From Georgenia daeguensis (GTDB lineage Bacteria > Actinomycetota > Actinomycetes > Actinomycetales > Actinomycetaceae): a stretch of 64,000 bases of DNA. This document shows, piece by piece, positions 27,548 to 35,330 of this stretch; position 1 is the first letter of the stretch; every line of letters starts with the position of its first letter. The stretch lies in the NCBI RefSeq assembly GCF_039537705.1, contig NZ_BAABBA010000003.1, forward strand, positions 1-64,000, read 5' to 3'. The notes below the pieces were generated by a model, which had not been told where the DNA came from, ran no database searches, and saw only the letters and a list, made by a program, of their open reading frames with translations. Position numbers and translations under genes: made by a program.

Positions 27548-28429
27548 CTACAGCTGACCTGCGGAGAAGGTGTCGCAGGCGGCCATGGTGCCCTGCTCGT
27601 AGCCGGTGGTGAACCAGCGCATGCGCTGCTCGGCGGAGCCGTGGGTCCATGCCTCCGGGTTGACCTCCTGGCCCGCCCCCTTCTGAATGCGGTCGTCGCC
27701 GACGGCGGCGGCGGCGTCGAGGGCGTCGGTGAGCTCCTCCTGCGTGGGGGCCTTCAGGAGCGGGGCGTTGTCCGGCGAGTTGGGGTCCGGCGTGTTGGCC
27801 GCGTGGGAGAGCCACATGCCGGCGTAGCAGTCGGCCTGCAGCTCCAGGCGCACGCCGTCGGACTCCGGGCCGGTGTCCTGCCGGTCCATCTGGTCCATGA
27901 TCCCCTGCTGGTTGGAGATGTGGTGCCCCCACTCGTGGCCCACGATGTACAGCTGCGCCAGCGGTGCGTTCTCCGCGCCGAGCTGGGTCTCGAGCTGGTC
28001 GAAGAAGCCGGTGTCGAGGTAGACGCTCTCGTCCGGCGGGCAGTAGAACGGGCCGACGGCGGAGGTGGCGTCGCCGCACCCCGTCGCCACGGAGCCCTCG
28101 AACACCTCGAAGCCGGGCTGCCGGTACTCGATGTCCGCCTGCTCCGGCAGCGCCGCCTGCCAGAACGCGTCGAGCGACTCGGCGCCCGCCACCATGCGGC
28201 ACTCCACGTACTCGTTGGCGTCGGCGCCGGTCTGGCAGTGCTCCAGGCTGATCCCGCTCTCCTGCTGCGACGGCTCACCGCCGCCGAACATGCCGGAGAG
28301 GTCCTGCCCGGTGAACAGGTAGACGAGCAGGACGAGGATGCCGGCACCGCCGCCGATCGCGGCCCCCTTGCCACCGCGGGACGAACGCACGCGGCCCGAG
28401 TCGATCCGGCCACCCTCGTTGAAAGTCAT
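27548..28429 (-). CDS. YpfJ-family neutral zinc metallopeptidase
   Basis: This 293-residue membrane-anchored protease has a short cytosolic lead, one transmembrane segment (residues ~24-41, AAIGGGAGILVLLVYLFTG) and a periplasm-side catalytic domain. The zinc motif HEWGH is at 165-169, with the third ligand Glu196 in ELQADCYAGMW. Paired cysteines (GCGD, FYCPPDE) are typical of the family. The biological substrate is unknown. ATG 28429 is preceded 6 nt upstream by TACTTT and no Shine-Dalgarno sequence, so the mRNA is probably leaderless. An upstream reading frame to 28558 is not conserved. Confidence 0.9.
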   Translation of the reverse strand: MTFNEGGRIDSGRVRSSRGGKGAAIGGGAGILVLLVYLFTGQDLSGMFGGGEPSQQESGISLEHCQTGADANEYVECRMVAGAESLDAFWQAALPEQADIEYRQPGFEVFEGSVATGCGDATSAVGPFYCPPDESVYLDTGFFDQLETQLGAENAPLAQLYIVGHEWGHHISNQQGIMDQMDRQDTGPESDGVRLELQADCYAGMWLSHAANTPDPNSPDNAPLLKAPTQEELTDALDAAAAVGDDRIQKGAGQEVNPEAWTHGSAEQRMRWFTTGYEQGTMAACDTFSAGQL

Positions 28430-28435
28430 GGGCAC

Positions 28436-28441
28436 AAAGTA
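28436..28441 (-). promoter_or_regulatory. Candidate -10 box for leaderless metallopeptidase gene
   Basis: TACTTT on the minus strand ends 6 nt before ATG 28429. Confidence 0.5.
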
Positions 28442-28586
28442 GTGCGGCAGCGTCGCGACGGCGCGTCGGGCCGGGGCGGGTGTGGCGGTGAGCAAATTCT
28501 CTCGGTGCCGCCGGGAGTCCCACGTAGACTGGGCAGCGCACCACGTCGGTGCTCCCACCCCAGTCTGTGTCTAGAGGTCTGCCCCT

Positions 28587-30200
28587 GTGATCACCGCCCA
28601 CGACGTCTCCATGCGCATCGGCGCCCGCGAGCTGCTCCACGAGGCGAGCTTTCGCGTCGACGCCGGCATGCGCATCGGGCTCGTCGGCCGCAACGGCGCG
28701 GGAAAGACCACGCTGACCAAGCTGCTCTCGGGCCAGGACGAGACGGCCTCGGTGGTCCAGCACACCGGCCAGATCGTGCGTACCGGCGAGATCGGCTACC
28801 TGCCTCAGGACCCACGCACCGGCGACATGCAGGTCCTCGCCCGCGACCGCGTGCTCTCCGCCCGCGGGCTGGACGAGATCGTCCGGCGCATCCGCCGCGC
28901 CGAGCACACCATGAGCACCGCCGAGGGCGCCGCCCAGCAGAAGGCCATGGAGAAGTACGTCCGGCTGGATGCCGAGTTCGCCGCGCAGGGCGGCTGGGCC
29001 GCCGAGTCCGAGGCGGCCCGGATCACGTCCAACCTCGGTCTGCCCACCCGCGTCCTGGAGCAGCCGCTCGAGACGCTCTCCGGCGGCCAGCGCCGCCGGG
29101 TCGAGCTCGCCCGCATCCTCTTCTCCGGCGTCGACACCCTGCTCCTCGACGAGCCGACGAACCACCTCGACCACGACTCCATCGTCTGGCTACGGGACTA
29201 CCTGAAGAGCTACACCGGCGGCTTCGTCGTCATCTCCCACGACGTCGAGCTGCTCCGCGAGACGGTCAACCACGTCTGGTACCTCGACGCCAACCGCGGC
29301 GTGCTGGACGTGTACAACATGGGCTGGGACGCCTACGTCAAGCAGCGCGAGGCCGACGAGCGCCGCCGCCACCGCGAGCGCGCCAACGCCGAGAAGAAGG
29401 CCGGCCAGCTCATGGCCCAGGCGGACAAGATGCGGGCCAAGGCCACCAAGACCGTCGCCGCGCAGAACATGGCGCGCCGCGCCGAGCGGCTGCTCTCCGG
29501 GCTGGACGACGTGCGCCGTGCCGACAAGGTCGCGCACCTGCGCTTCCCCGACCCAGCCCCGTGCGGCAAGACCCCGCTCACCGCCGAGGGGCTGAGCAAG
29601 TCCTACGGCTCCCTCGAGGTCTTCACCGACGTCAACCTCGCCATCGACCGTGGCTCCAAGGTCGTCATCCTCGGCCTGAACGGCGCGGGCAAGACGACGC
29701 TGCTGCGCATCCTCGGCGGGGTCGAGGAGCCGGACACCGGCGAGGTGATCCCCGGCCACGGCCTGAAGGTGGGCTACTACGCGCAGGAGCACGAGACCCT
29801 GGACGTCGAGCGCACCGTGGTGGAGAACCTCCGTTCGGCCGCCCCGGACCTCGACGACACCGGCGTGCGCAGCGTGCTCGGCTCGTTCCTCTTCTCCGGC
29901 GAGGACGCCGACAAGCCGGCCAAGGTGCTCTCCGGCGGGGAGAAGACCCGCCTCGCCCTCGCGGTCCTGGTGGTCTCCTCGGCCAACGTCCTGCTCCTGG
30001 ACGAGCCGACGAACAACCTCGACCCCGCCAGCCGCGAGGAGATCCTCGGGGCGCTGCGCTCCTTCACCGGCGCCGTCGTCCTCGTCACCCACGACGAGGG
30101 GGCCGTCGAGGCGCTCAACCCCGAGCGGGTGCTCCTGCTGCCCGACGCGGACGAGGACCTGTGGAGCGATCAGTACCTCGAGCTCGTCACGCTCGCCTGA
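28587..30200 (+). CDS. ABC-F family ATPase (ribosome-associated type)
   Basis: This 537-residue soluble protein has two ABC domains and no membrane segment. Domain 1: Walker A GRNGAGKT (34-41), signature LSGGQRRRVEL, Walker B LLLDEPTNHLDHDS. A charged linker (~240-310, rich in Arg, Lys and Glu) follows. Domain 2: Walker A GLNGAGKTTLL (~361-371), signature LSGGEKTRLAL, Walker B LLLDEPTNNLD. The family binds the ribosomal E site and relieves stalling or confers resistance; which branch this is cannot be decided. The GTG at 28587 begins ITAHDVSMRIG, the usual N terminus. A TAGACT box near 28525 may be the promoter. Confidence 0.9.
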   Translation: MITAHDVSMRIGARELLHEASFRVDAGMRIGLVGRNGAGKTTLTKLLSGQDETASVVQHTGQIVRTGEIGYLPQDPRTGDMQVLARDRVLSARGLDEIVRRIRRAEHTMSTAEGAAQQKAMEKYVRLDAEFAAQGGWAAESEAARITSNLGLPTRVLEQPLETLSGGQRRRVELARILFSGVDTLLLDEPTNHLDHDSIVWLRDYLKSYTGGFVVISHDVELLRETVNHVWYLDANRGVLDVYNMGWDAYVKQREADERRRHRERANAEKKAGQLMAQADKMRAKATKTVAAQNMARRAERLLSGLDDVRRADKVAHLRFPDPAPCGKTPLTAEGLSKSYGSLEVFTDVNLAIDRGSKVVILGLNGAGKTTLLRILGGVEEPDTGEVIPGHGLKVGYYAQEHETLDVERTVVENLRSAAPDLDDTGVRSVLGSFLFSGEDADKPAKVLSGGEKTRLALAVLVVSSANVLLLDEPTNNLDPASREEILGALRSFTGAVVLVTHDEGAVEALNPERVLLLPDADEDLWSDQYLELVTLA

Positions 30201-30225
30201 GTCGCGGGCGGCCCCGCCGATCTGT

Positions 30226-30272
30226 CAACGGTGAGGATCCGGTGCCCCGGAGGCGTCGGATCCTCACCGTTG
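30226..30272. terminator. Bidirectional terminator hairpin
   Basis: Perfect 16-bp inverted repeat (30226-30241 CAACGGTGAGGATCCG and 30257-30272 CGGATCCTCACCGTTG) with a 15-nt loop. It lies 25 nt after the ABC-F stop and 51 nt before the SURF1 stop, and is suited to stop transcription from both sides. Confidence 0.75.
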
Positions 30273-30323
30273 TCCGTGCAGACCGGACCGGGACGACGGC
30301 GGTGCCGGGGGCTCGCTGCCCGG

Positions 30324-31400
30324 TCAGCGCTCGAGGTGCCGGGACGACGGCGGAGCCTGCGGAGACCGGGTGGCACGATCCTCGGCGCCGGGATCGGCCC
30401 CGAAGCCGGGGCTGACTGCCCCGGAGCCGGGGTTGAGGGCCTCGATGACGCGCGGCCCACGGGATGCGTCGTCGCGTGCGTCCGTCTCGAGGCCCGCCGC
30501 ACCATGGGTGCCGGTCGGCAGCTGGGCACGGGCCTGCAGCTGGGTGTAGACCTCGAGGTCCTCGTCGAACTCGGCCCGGCTGACGCGGCGCACCGGGCCG
30601 TGACCGGACCGCTCGGCGGCCTCACGTCGGGCGAGGACCACCAGCGCCACCAGCATCCCGGCCGAGAAGACCCACCACTGGAACGCGTAGGAGATGTTCA
30701 TGGCGTGCTTGGAGCCCGGGCGTCCGTAGCGGCCCACCGCCTCTGCGGCCTCAGGGCTCTCGGCCGCGGCGACCACGTACCCGTCGAGCACGGGCACGTC
30801 CGCGACGGCGCCGAGGTCGCTCACGCCCCCGACGGCGTCGAGCACCTGGGACGGGGCGAGAGTGTAGACCTGCCCGGCGGGCGGGACGCGCTCGTGCGCG
30901 GCCTCGGCGTCGCGGAGCCGGGCCGTGAGCGTCACGTCGCCGGGCGGGGGCTGCGGGACGGCGCCCCCGCCGTCGGCCACCTCGGCCGGCACCCACCCGC
31001 GGTCGACGACGACGAGCACCTCGCCATCGCCGGTCCGGGCGACGAACGGGGCCACCACGTGCACCGCCGGGGTGCCCTCGACCGGGCGGTTGCGCAGCAG
31101 CACCGTGCCGCCGTCGAGGTAGCGACCGCGCAGCTCCACCGGCTGCCACTCCTCGTCGGGCCGGACGGGGCCGGTGACGGAGCGCAGCGCCTCCTCGAGC
31201 GGCACCGGAGCGGCGTCGTAGACGGCGGAGACCTGCTCGGCCTCGGCGTGGCGGACCGCGTACCGGCCCCACTGCCACACGCCCAGCAGGGCGCACGCGA
31301 CCGAGGCGGCGACCAGCAGCGCGATGAGACCCACCCAGCGCCGCGTCCGCAGGAACGCGTACCGCCCGCGCCGGCCGGCCGCGTCGCCCACGGCGCTCAC
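30324..31400 (-). CDS. SURF1 family cytochrome oxidase assembly protein
   Basis: This 358-residue membrane protein has one transmembrane helix near the N terminus (residues ~22-44, WVGLIALLVAASVACALLGV), an extracytoplasmic domain, and a second helix near 238-257 (YAFQWWVFSAGMLVALVVLA). The SURF1 motifs LGVWQWGRY, VLLRNRPVEGTPAVHVVAPF and VVDRGWVP are present. It helps insert haem or assemble cytochrome aa3 oxidase, in line with ctaA in the window. The ~90-residue C-terminal tail is long, charged and disordered, beyond normal SURF1 length. The GTG start overlaps the preceding stop by 4 nt. Confidence 0.88.
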   Translation of the reverse strand: MSAVGDAAGRRGRYAFLRTRRWVGLIALLVAASVACALLGVWQWGRYAVRHAEAEQVSAVYDAAPVPLEEALRSVTGPVRPDEEWQPVELRGRYLDGGTVLLRNRPVEGTPAVHVVAPFVARTGDGEVLVVVDRGWVPAEVADGGGAVPQPPPGDVTLTARLRDAEAAHERVPPAGQVYTLAPSQVLDAVGGVSDLGAVADVPVLDGYVVAAAESPEAAEAVGRYGRPGSKHAMNISYAFQWWVFSAGMLVALVVLARREAAERSGHGPVRRVSRAEFDEDLEVYTQLQARAQLPTGTHGAAGLETDARDDASRGPRVIEALNPGSGAVSPGFGADPGAEDRATRSPQAPPSSRHLER

Positions 31401-31612
31401 CCGTGCGACTCGTCCAGCTCGCCCACGCCGACGACGTCGCGCAGGAACGACCGGTCGGCGAGGAACCGGCTCAGGTGCTCACGGTGCGCGTCGCAGGCCA
31501 GCCACACCTTCCGGCGGCCGGTGGTGTGCAGGCGCGGGTTGTTCCACAGCAGGGCGTGGGCGGCCTCGGCGCCGCAGCCCTTGGCGCTGCAGCGCAGAAC
31601 CTCCTCGGTCAT
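31397..31612 (-). CDS. Small Cys-containing protein of the SURF1 group (71 aa)
   Basis: This 71-residue protein starts at ATG 31612 inside the end of the DUF3099 gene (ATGA overlap) and ends inside the SURF1 start (GTGA). It has a compact zinc-ribbon-like pattern: RCSAKGCGAEAAHALLWNNP, then RKVWLACDAHREHLSRFLAD, with Cys-x4-Cys and Cys-x2-His spacing. Homologues are common in Actinobacteria and are sometimes mislabelled acetone carboxylase. Function unknown; coupling to SURF1 hints at oxidase assembly or metal handling. Confidence 0.78.
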   Translation of the reverse strand: MTEEVLRCSAKGCGAEAAHALLWNNPRLHTTGRRKVWLACDAHREHLSRFLADRSFLRDVVGVGELDESHG

Positions 31613-31938
31613 CGCAGGTACTCCGTCGTGGGGTCGTAGGGCAGCTGGCGCGGGGGCGGTGCCCCCGGCGGGCCGATGAGCGTGGTCGGGGCCTGCGGGC
31701 GTTCCCGGCCGGCGTTCGCGAAGAGGACCGCCACGGCCGGCAGGAGCACGGCCCCCGCCACGCAGACCCACTTCCACGGCCCCGGCACCACCAGCAGGAG
31801 CAGGAAGCAACCGGTGCGGATGCCCATCGAGATCAGGTACCGCACGGTGCGGTCGTGCACGTCGTCGGCCAGGGCGCGCGGTGCCGAGGTGATCGCCTGC
31901 ACCTGCGACCCCTGCCGACGACGACCGGGCATCCTCAC
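31609..31938 (-). CDS. DUF3099 membrane protein
   Basis: This 109-residue protein shows the actinobacterial DUF3099 pattern: VQAITSAPRALADDVHDRTV, two hydrophobic segments (YLISMGIRTGCFLLLLVVP and WKWVCVAGAVLLPAVAVLFA), and a Pro-rich tail. Function unknown. The minus-strand TAGCCT box (31945-31950) ends 6 nt before GTG 31938, so a leaderless start there is preferred. An ATG two codons later with AGGTGAGG upstream is the alternative. First gene of the DUF3099 - 71-aa protein - SURF1 chain. Confidence 0.8.
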   Translation of the reverse strand: MRMPGRRRQGSQVQAITSAPRALADDVHDRTVRYLISMGIRTGCFLLLLVVPGPWKWVCVAGAVLLPAVAVLFANAGRERPQAPTTLIGPPGAPPPRQLPYDPTTEYLR

Positions 31939-31944
31939 CTCTCA

Positions 31945-31950
31945 AGGCTA
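31945..31950 (-). promoter_or_regulatory. Candidate -10 box for DUF3099-SURF1 operon
   Basis: TAGCCT on the minus strand, 6 nt before GTG 31938. Confidence 0.5.
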
Positions 31951-32095
31951 CGCCGCGCGGCGGCGGGCGGCTCTGCCCGGTGGCCCGTCGACGGGGCCTG
32001 TGGGATGCCCCACCCCGCCCGCCGCGGACGGCCTTCGCCCCCGCGGGCGCGCGTCGGCTACGGTTTCCCCGCAGCGACCGGTGGATGAAGAGGAG

Positions 32096-32818
32096 ATGTC
32101 CGTGGCGGAGAACGTCGGACGCAGTGTGCTGGTGACCGGGGCGAACCGGGGCATCGGCCGCGCCATCGCCGAGCGGTTCGTCGCCGCGGGCGACAGGGTC
32201 GCCACGATCTACCGCTCCGGGGACCTGCCCGCGGGCGTGCTCGGCGTCGTCGGCGACGTGCGCGACACCGCCTCGGTCGACGCGGCCTTCACCCGCGTGG
32301 AGGAGGAGCACGGGCCGGTCGAGGTCGTCGTCGCCAACGCCGGCGTCACGCGCGACCAGCTGCTCATGCGCATGAGCGACGAGGACTTCGACACGGTCCT
32401 CGACACCAACCTCGCCGGAGCCTTCCGGGTGGCGCGCCGCGCCTCCAAGGCCATGATCCGCGCCCGATCCGGCCGGATCGTGCTCATCTCCTCCGTCGTC
32501 GCCCTCTACGGCGGCCCGGGCCAGGTGAACTACTCCGCCTCCAAGGCCGGGCTCGTCGGGATGGCCCGCTCCATCACCCGCGAGCTGGGCGGGCGGGGCA
32601 TCACGGCCAACGTCGTCGCCCCCGGCTTCATCGACACGGCCATGACGCAGGCGCTGCCCGAGAAGCAGCAGCAGGCCTACCTCGGCGCCATCCCGGCCGG
32701 CAGGTTCGGCCAGGTCGACGACGTCGCCGCGGCCGTCCAGTTCCTCGCCTCGCCCGAGGCCGCCTACATCTCCGGGGCCGTGATCCCCGTCGACGGCGGT
32801 CTGGGCATGGGCCACTGA
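32096..32818 (+). CDS. fabG: 3-oxoacyl-ACP reductase FabG
   Basis: This 240-residue SDR enzyme reduces 3-oxoacyl-ACP with NADPH in fatty-acid elongation. The nucleotide-binding motif TGANRGIGRAIAE is at ~14-26, and N81-A-G and the catalytic Ser132/133, Tyr146 and Lys150 (VNYSASKAGLVG) are intact. GFIDTAMTQALPEKQQQAYL is close to MabA/FabG1. It is followed by fabI, as in mycobacteria (mabA-inhA). ATG 32096 sits in AAGAGGAG; a GTG two codons later would be better spaced from that site. A TACGGT -10 box lies at 32059-32064. Confidence 0.93.
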   Translation: MSVAENVGRSVLVTGANRGIGRAIAERFVAAGDRVATIYRSGDLPAGVLGVVGDVRDTASVDAAFTRVEEEHGPVEVVVANAGVTRDQLLMRMSDEDFDTVLDTNLAGAFRVARRASKAMIRARSGRIVLISSVVALYGGPGQVNYSASKAGLVGMARSITRELGGRGITANVVAPGFIDTAMTQALPEKQQQAYLGAIPAGRFGQVDDVAAAVQFLASPEAAYISGAVIPVDGGLGMGH

Positions 32819-32891
32819 CCACCGCACCGACAACGCCGACGTCGATCTGATGTCAACCACCGGCGCTCGCGGCGCCACCGAAAGGAGACCC

Positions 32892-33659
32892 ATGGGACTG
32901 CTCGAGGGCAAGACGATCCTGGTGACCGGGGTGCTGAAGGACAACTCGATCGCCTTCCACGTGGCCCGGCTGGCTCAGGAGCAGGGCGCGAAGGTCGTCC
33001 TGACCTCCTTCGGCCGCCAGTTCCGCCTCACCGAGATCACCGCCCGGCGCCTGCCCGCGCCCGCTCCGGTCGTCCAGCTGGACGTGCAGAACCAGGAGGA
33101 TCTCGACAACCTCGCCGATGCCGTGCGCGAGCACGTGGACCACCTCGACGCCGTCGTCCACTCCATCGGGTTCGCCCCGCAGTCGGTCATGGGCGGGAAC
33201 TTCCTCGCCGGGCAGTGGGAGGACGTCGCCACCGCCGTGCACGTCTCCGCGTTCTCGCTCAAGGCGCTCGCCGTGGCGGCCCAGCCGCTCATGGTCCCGG
33301 GCTCGGCGCTGGTCGGCCTGACCTTCGACGCCAGCTTCGCCTGGCCGGTCTACGACTGGATGGGCGTGGCCAAGGCCGCGTTCGAGTCCACCGCGCGCTA
33401 TCTGGCCCGCGACCTCGGGCCCTCCGGCATCCGGGTCAACCTCGTCTCGGCGGGCCCGGTGCGCACCACCGCGGCGACGTCGATCCCGGGCTTCGACCAG
33501 GTCGAGGGCGGCTGGGACGAGCGCGCCCCGCTGGGCTGGGACGTCTCCGACGCCGAGCCCACCGCGCGCACCGTGATCGGCCTGTGCTCCGAGTGGTTCC
33601 CGAAGACGACGGGGGAGATCGTCCACGTCGACGGCGGTGTCCACGCGATGGGGGTGTGA
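32892..33659 (+). CDS. fabI: Enoyl-ACP reductase FabI (InhA-like)
   Basis: This 255-residue SDR enzyme reduces trans-2-enoyl-ACP with NADH in fatty-acid synthesis. N terminus MGLLEGKTILVTGVLKDNSI and the catalytic Tyr154 and Lys161 in WPVYDWMGVAKAAFES follow the Y-x6-K pattern of InhA. HSIGFAPQSVMGGNF matches the InhA substrate loop region. The start ATG 32892 follows AAAGGAGACCC. It is the predicted target of isoniazid/triclosan-class inhibitors, an inference from family. The stop overlaps the next ATG by 1 nt (TGATG). Confidence 0.94.
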   Translation: MGLLEGKTILVTGVLKDNSIAFHVARLAQEQGAKVVLTSFGRQFRLTEITARRLPAPAPVVQLDVQNQEDLDNLADAVREHVDHLDAVVHSIGFAPQSVMGGNFLAGQWEDVATAVHVSAFSLKALAVAAQPLMVPGSALVGLTFDASFAWPVYDWMGVAKAAFESTARYLARDLGPSGIRVNLVSAGPVRTTAATSIPGFDQVEGGWDERAPLGWDVSDAEPTARTVIGLCSEWFPKTTGEIVHVDGGVHAMGV

Positions 33660-34159
33660 TGTCCCGGACGCTCGTCCTGCTGCGGCACGCCAAGGCCGAG
33701 CCGGAGGGTGACCTCGGTGACGCCCTGCGGCCGCTTGCGGCCAAGGGGCGGAAGCAGGCCGGGAAGCTGGGGCCGCGGCTGGCCGAGGTGACGGGCGCCG
33801 TCGACCTGGCGCTGGTCTCCACAGCGCTGCGCACCACCGAGACGTTCAAGCTTGTCAGCCAGCACCTGAGCGTGCGCGAGCACCGGGTCAGCGAGGAGCT
33901 GTACAAGGCGGGCCCGCGCCAGCTCCTCGGCATGCTGCGGGAGGTCGACGCCGACGCGGCCACGGTGCTCGTCGTCGGTCACGAGCCGACCATGTCAGGT
34001 CTGGCGTACCTGCTGCACGACACCCGTGACGACCTCGCCCAGCAGGTCAGCCTCGGCATTCCGACGGCGGCCGCGTGCGTCATCGACGTCACCACGCCGT
34101 GGGCGGAGCTGGACCGGTCGACGGCCCACCTGTCCCAGCTGGTGCGTCCGCAGGACTGA
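33659..34159 (+). CDS. SixA-like histidine phosphatase
   Basis: This 166-residue member of histidine phosphatase branch 1 has the catalytic motif LLRHAKAE (His10) and the second His in VVGHEPTMSGL. Its lack of a long insert and overall size match SixA/PhoHP-type phosphatases. The substrate is unknown: phosphohistidine or a small phosphoester. It starts at ATG 33659, overlapping the fabI stop by 1 nt, so it is co-transcribed with fatty-acid genes without an obvious functional link. Confidence 0.88.
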   Translation: MSRTLVLLRHAKAEPEGDLGDALRPLAAKGRKQAGKLGPRLAEVTGAVDLALVSTALRTTETFKLVSQHLSVREHRVSEELYKAGPRQLLGMLREVDADAATVLVVGHEPTMSGLAYLLHDTRDDLAQQVSLGIPTAAACVIDVTTPWAELDRSTAHLSQLVRPQD

Positions 34160-34202
34160 GGTCCACCCGGGCCGGCGCCCGCCGCGCCGGCCGGTGCCGC
34201 CG

Positions 34203-34243
34203 TCGGCGGCGAGCCGGCATTCCCCCTCGGCGGCGAGCCGGCA
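34203..34243 (+). repeat. 17-bp direct repeat
   Basis: TCGGCGGCGAGCCGGCA occurs at 34203-34219 and 34227-34243 (24-bp offset) between the phosphatase gene and the DHFR-like gene. Purpose unknown; slippage or a regulatory pair are both possible. Confidence 0.6.
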
Positions 34244-34297
34244 CCGTCGTCGGCAAAGGCATGGACGACGGCGTCCCGGCCCGGCACGCTGGGCGGC

Positions 34298-34903
34298 ATG
34301 GAGAACCAGCCGTCGCCGTCGTCCCTCCGACGGCCCGGGGGGCGACCCCGGGTCGTGTACTACACCGCGTCGACCCTGAACGGGTTCCTCGCCGACGAGG
34401 AGAACTCGCTGGCGTGGCTCTTCGCCGTCGAGAGCGACGGGACGCCGGAGCTGTCGACGCAGCTCGGCGACGTGGGGGCCGACGTCATGGGCTCGACCAC
34501 CTACGAGTGGGTGCTGCGGGAGGAGCGGCTCCTCGAGCAGCCCGGCCGCTGGCAGGAGCTCGAGTACCTCGGCGACCGGCCGACATTCGTGTTCACCTCG
34601 CGCGACCTCCCGCGGCCCGACGGCGCCGACGTGCGGTTCCTCCGCGGTCCGGTGGCCGCCGCGCTGCCGGAGATCGCCGCGGCCGCGGGCGGCAGGGACG
34701 TCTGGCTGCTCGGCGGCGGGGACCTGGCCGGTCAGTTCTGGGAGGCGGGGGCGCTGGACGAAATCCAGGTGTCGATCGCCCCGGCGACGCTGCCCGGCGG
34801 TGCCCCGCTGCTCCCGCGGCGTATCGGGCCGGACGCGCTTCGGCTGCGCCGGGCGGAGCGGTTCGGGCAGTTCGCGCACCTGACCTACGACGTCGTGCGC
34901 TGA
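34298..34903 (+). CDS. Dihydrofolate reductase/RibD-C family protein
   Basis: This 201-residue protein has the RibD C-terminal/DHFR-like fold: VVYYTASTLNGFLAD near the N terminus, DVMGSTTYEWVL in the middle, and DVWLLGGGDLAGQFWEAGAL for nucleotide binding. The conserved Gly-rich stretch supports NADPH binding. These stand-alone proteins act on unknown pteridine or pyrimidine substrates and are not the essential FolA. ATG 34298 has no strong ribosome-binding site; CACGCT 7 nt upstream is a weak -10 box. Confidence 0.85.
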   Translation: MENQPSPSSLRRPGGRPRVVYYTASTLNGFLADEENSLAWLFAVESDGTPELSTQLGDVGADVMGSTTYEWVLREERLLEQPGRWQELEYLGDRPTFVFTSRDLPRPDGADVRFLRGPVAAALPEIAAAAGGRDVWLLGGGDLAGQFWEAGALDEIQVSIAPATLPGGAPLLPRRIGPDALRLRRAERFGQFAHLTYDVVR

Positions 34904-35016
34904 CGGCGATCGCCACCGCCGCTGCGACCGCCGCTGCCGGCGTGCGCCGCTGCCCTGGTGCACCTCGCACCACGGGGGCACAATCGAAGGTGCCCCGCAG
35001 CAGGAAGGAGTCCGCG

Positions 35017-35178
35017 ATGTGCTACGACCGGTACTACACCGAACGCTGGGCAGAGAGGGAGCGGGAACGCCGCGCCCGTGAGAGCGGACCGGCCGAGAGG
35101 CCGGCGGAGGGAACCACCGAGGTTCCGTCCGAGGTCCCGACCGAGATGGTCGAGGAGCAGCTCGAGAAGACGCGCTGA
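35017..35178 (+). CDS. Small hypothetical protein (53 aa)
   Basis: A 53-codon ORF with a strong ribosome-binding site (CAGGAAGGAG) before ATG 35017. The product begins MCYDRYYTERWAERERERRA, then a Glu/Pro-rich C-terminal half with paired TEVPSEVPTEMVEEQLEKTR. Basic N terminus, acidic C terminus, no membrane segment. I do not recognise a function. A terminator hairpin 14 nt after its stop supports a real transcript. Confidence 0.68.
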   Translation: MCYDRYYTERWAERERERRARESGPAERPAEGTTEVPSEVPTEMVEEQLEKTR

Positions 35179-35191
35179 GAAGCGCCACCGA

Positions 35192-35220
35192 CGCCGGACC
35201 GGCCGCTGACCGGTCCGGCG
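35192..35220 (+). terminator. Terminator of the small gene
   Basis: Perfect 11-bp inverted repeat CGCCGGACCGG / CCGGTCCGGCG with a 7-nt loop, followed by TTCCACGTCC, 14 nt after the stop of the 53-aa gene. Confidence 0.75.
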
Positions 35221-35264
35221 TTCCACGTCCGGGCAGGCTGCTGGCCGGCGTTCCACGTCCGGGC
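35215..35264. repeat. 20-bp direct repeat overlapping the terminator
   Basis: CCGGCGTTCCACGTCCGGGC occurs at 35215-35234 and 35245-35264, a 30-bp period. The first copy includes the 3' arm of the hairpin, so this looks like local duplication. Confidence 0.65.
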
Positions 35265-35287
35265 CGGTGACACCGCGCGCCAGCGGG

Positions 35288-35326
35288 GTTGCCGATGTGG
35301 TCGCTGCGGACGACCACATCCGCAAC
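35288..35326 (-). terminator. serB terminator
   Basis: Hairpin with 16-bp arms (35288-35303 and 35311-35326, one mismatch; core GATGTGGTCG / CGACCACATC) and a 7-nt loop, 4 nt after the minus-strand serB stop. Confidence 0.7.
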
Positions 35327-35330
35327 CTGG

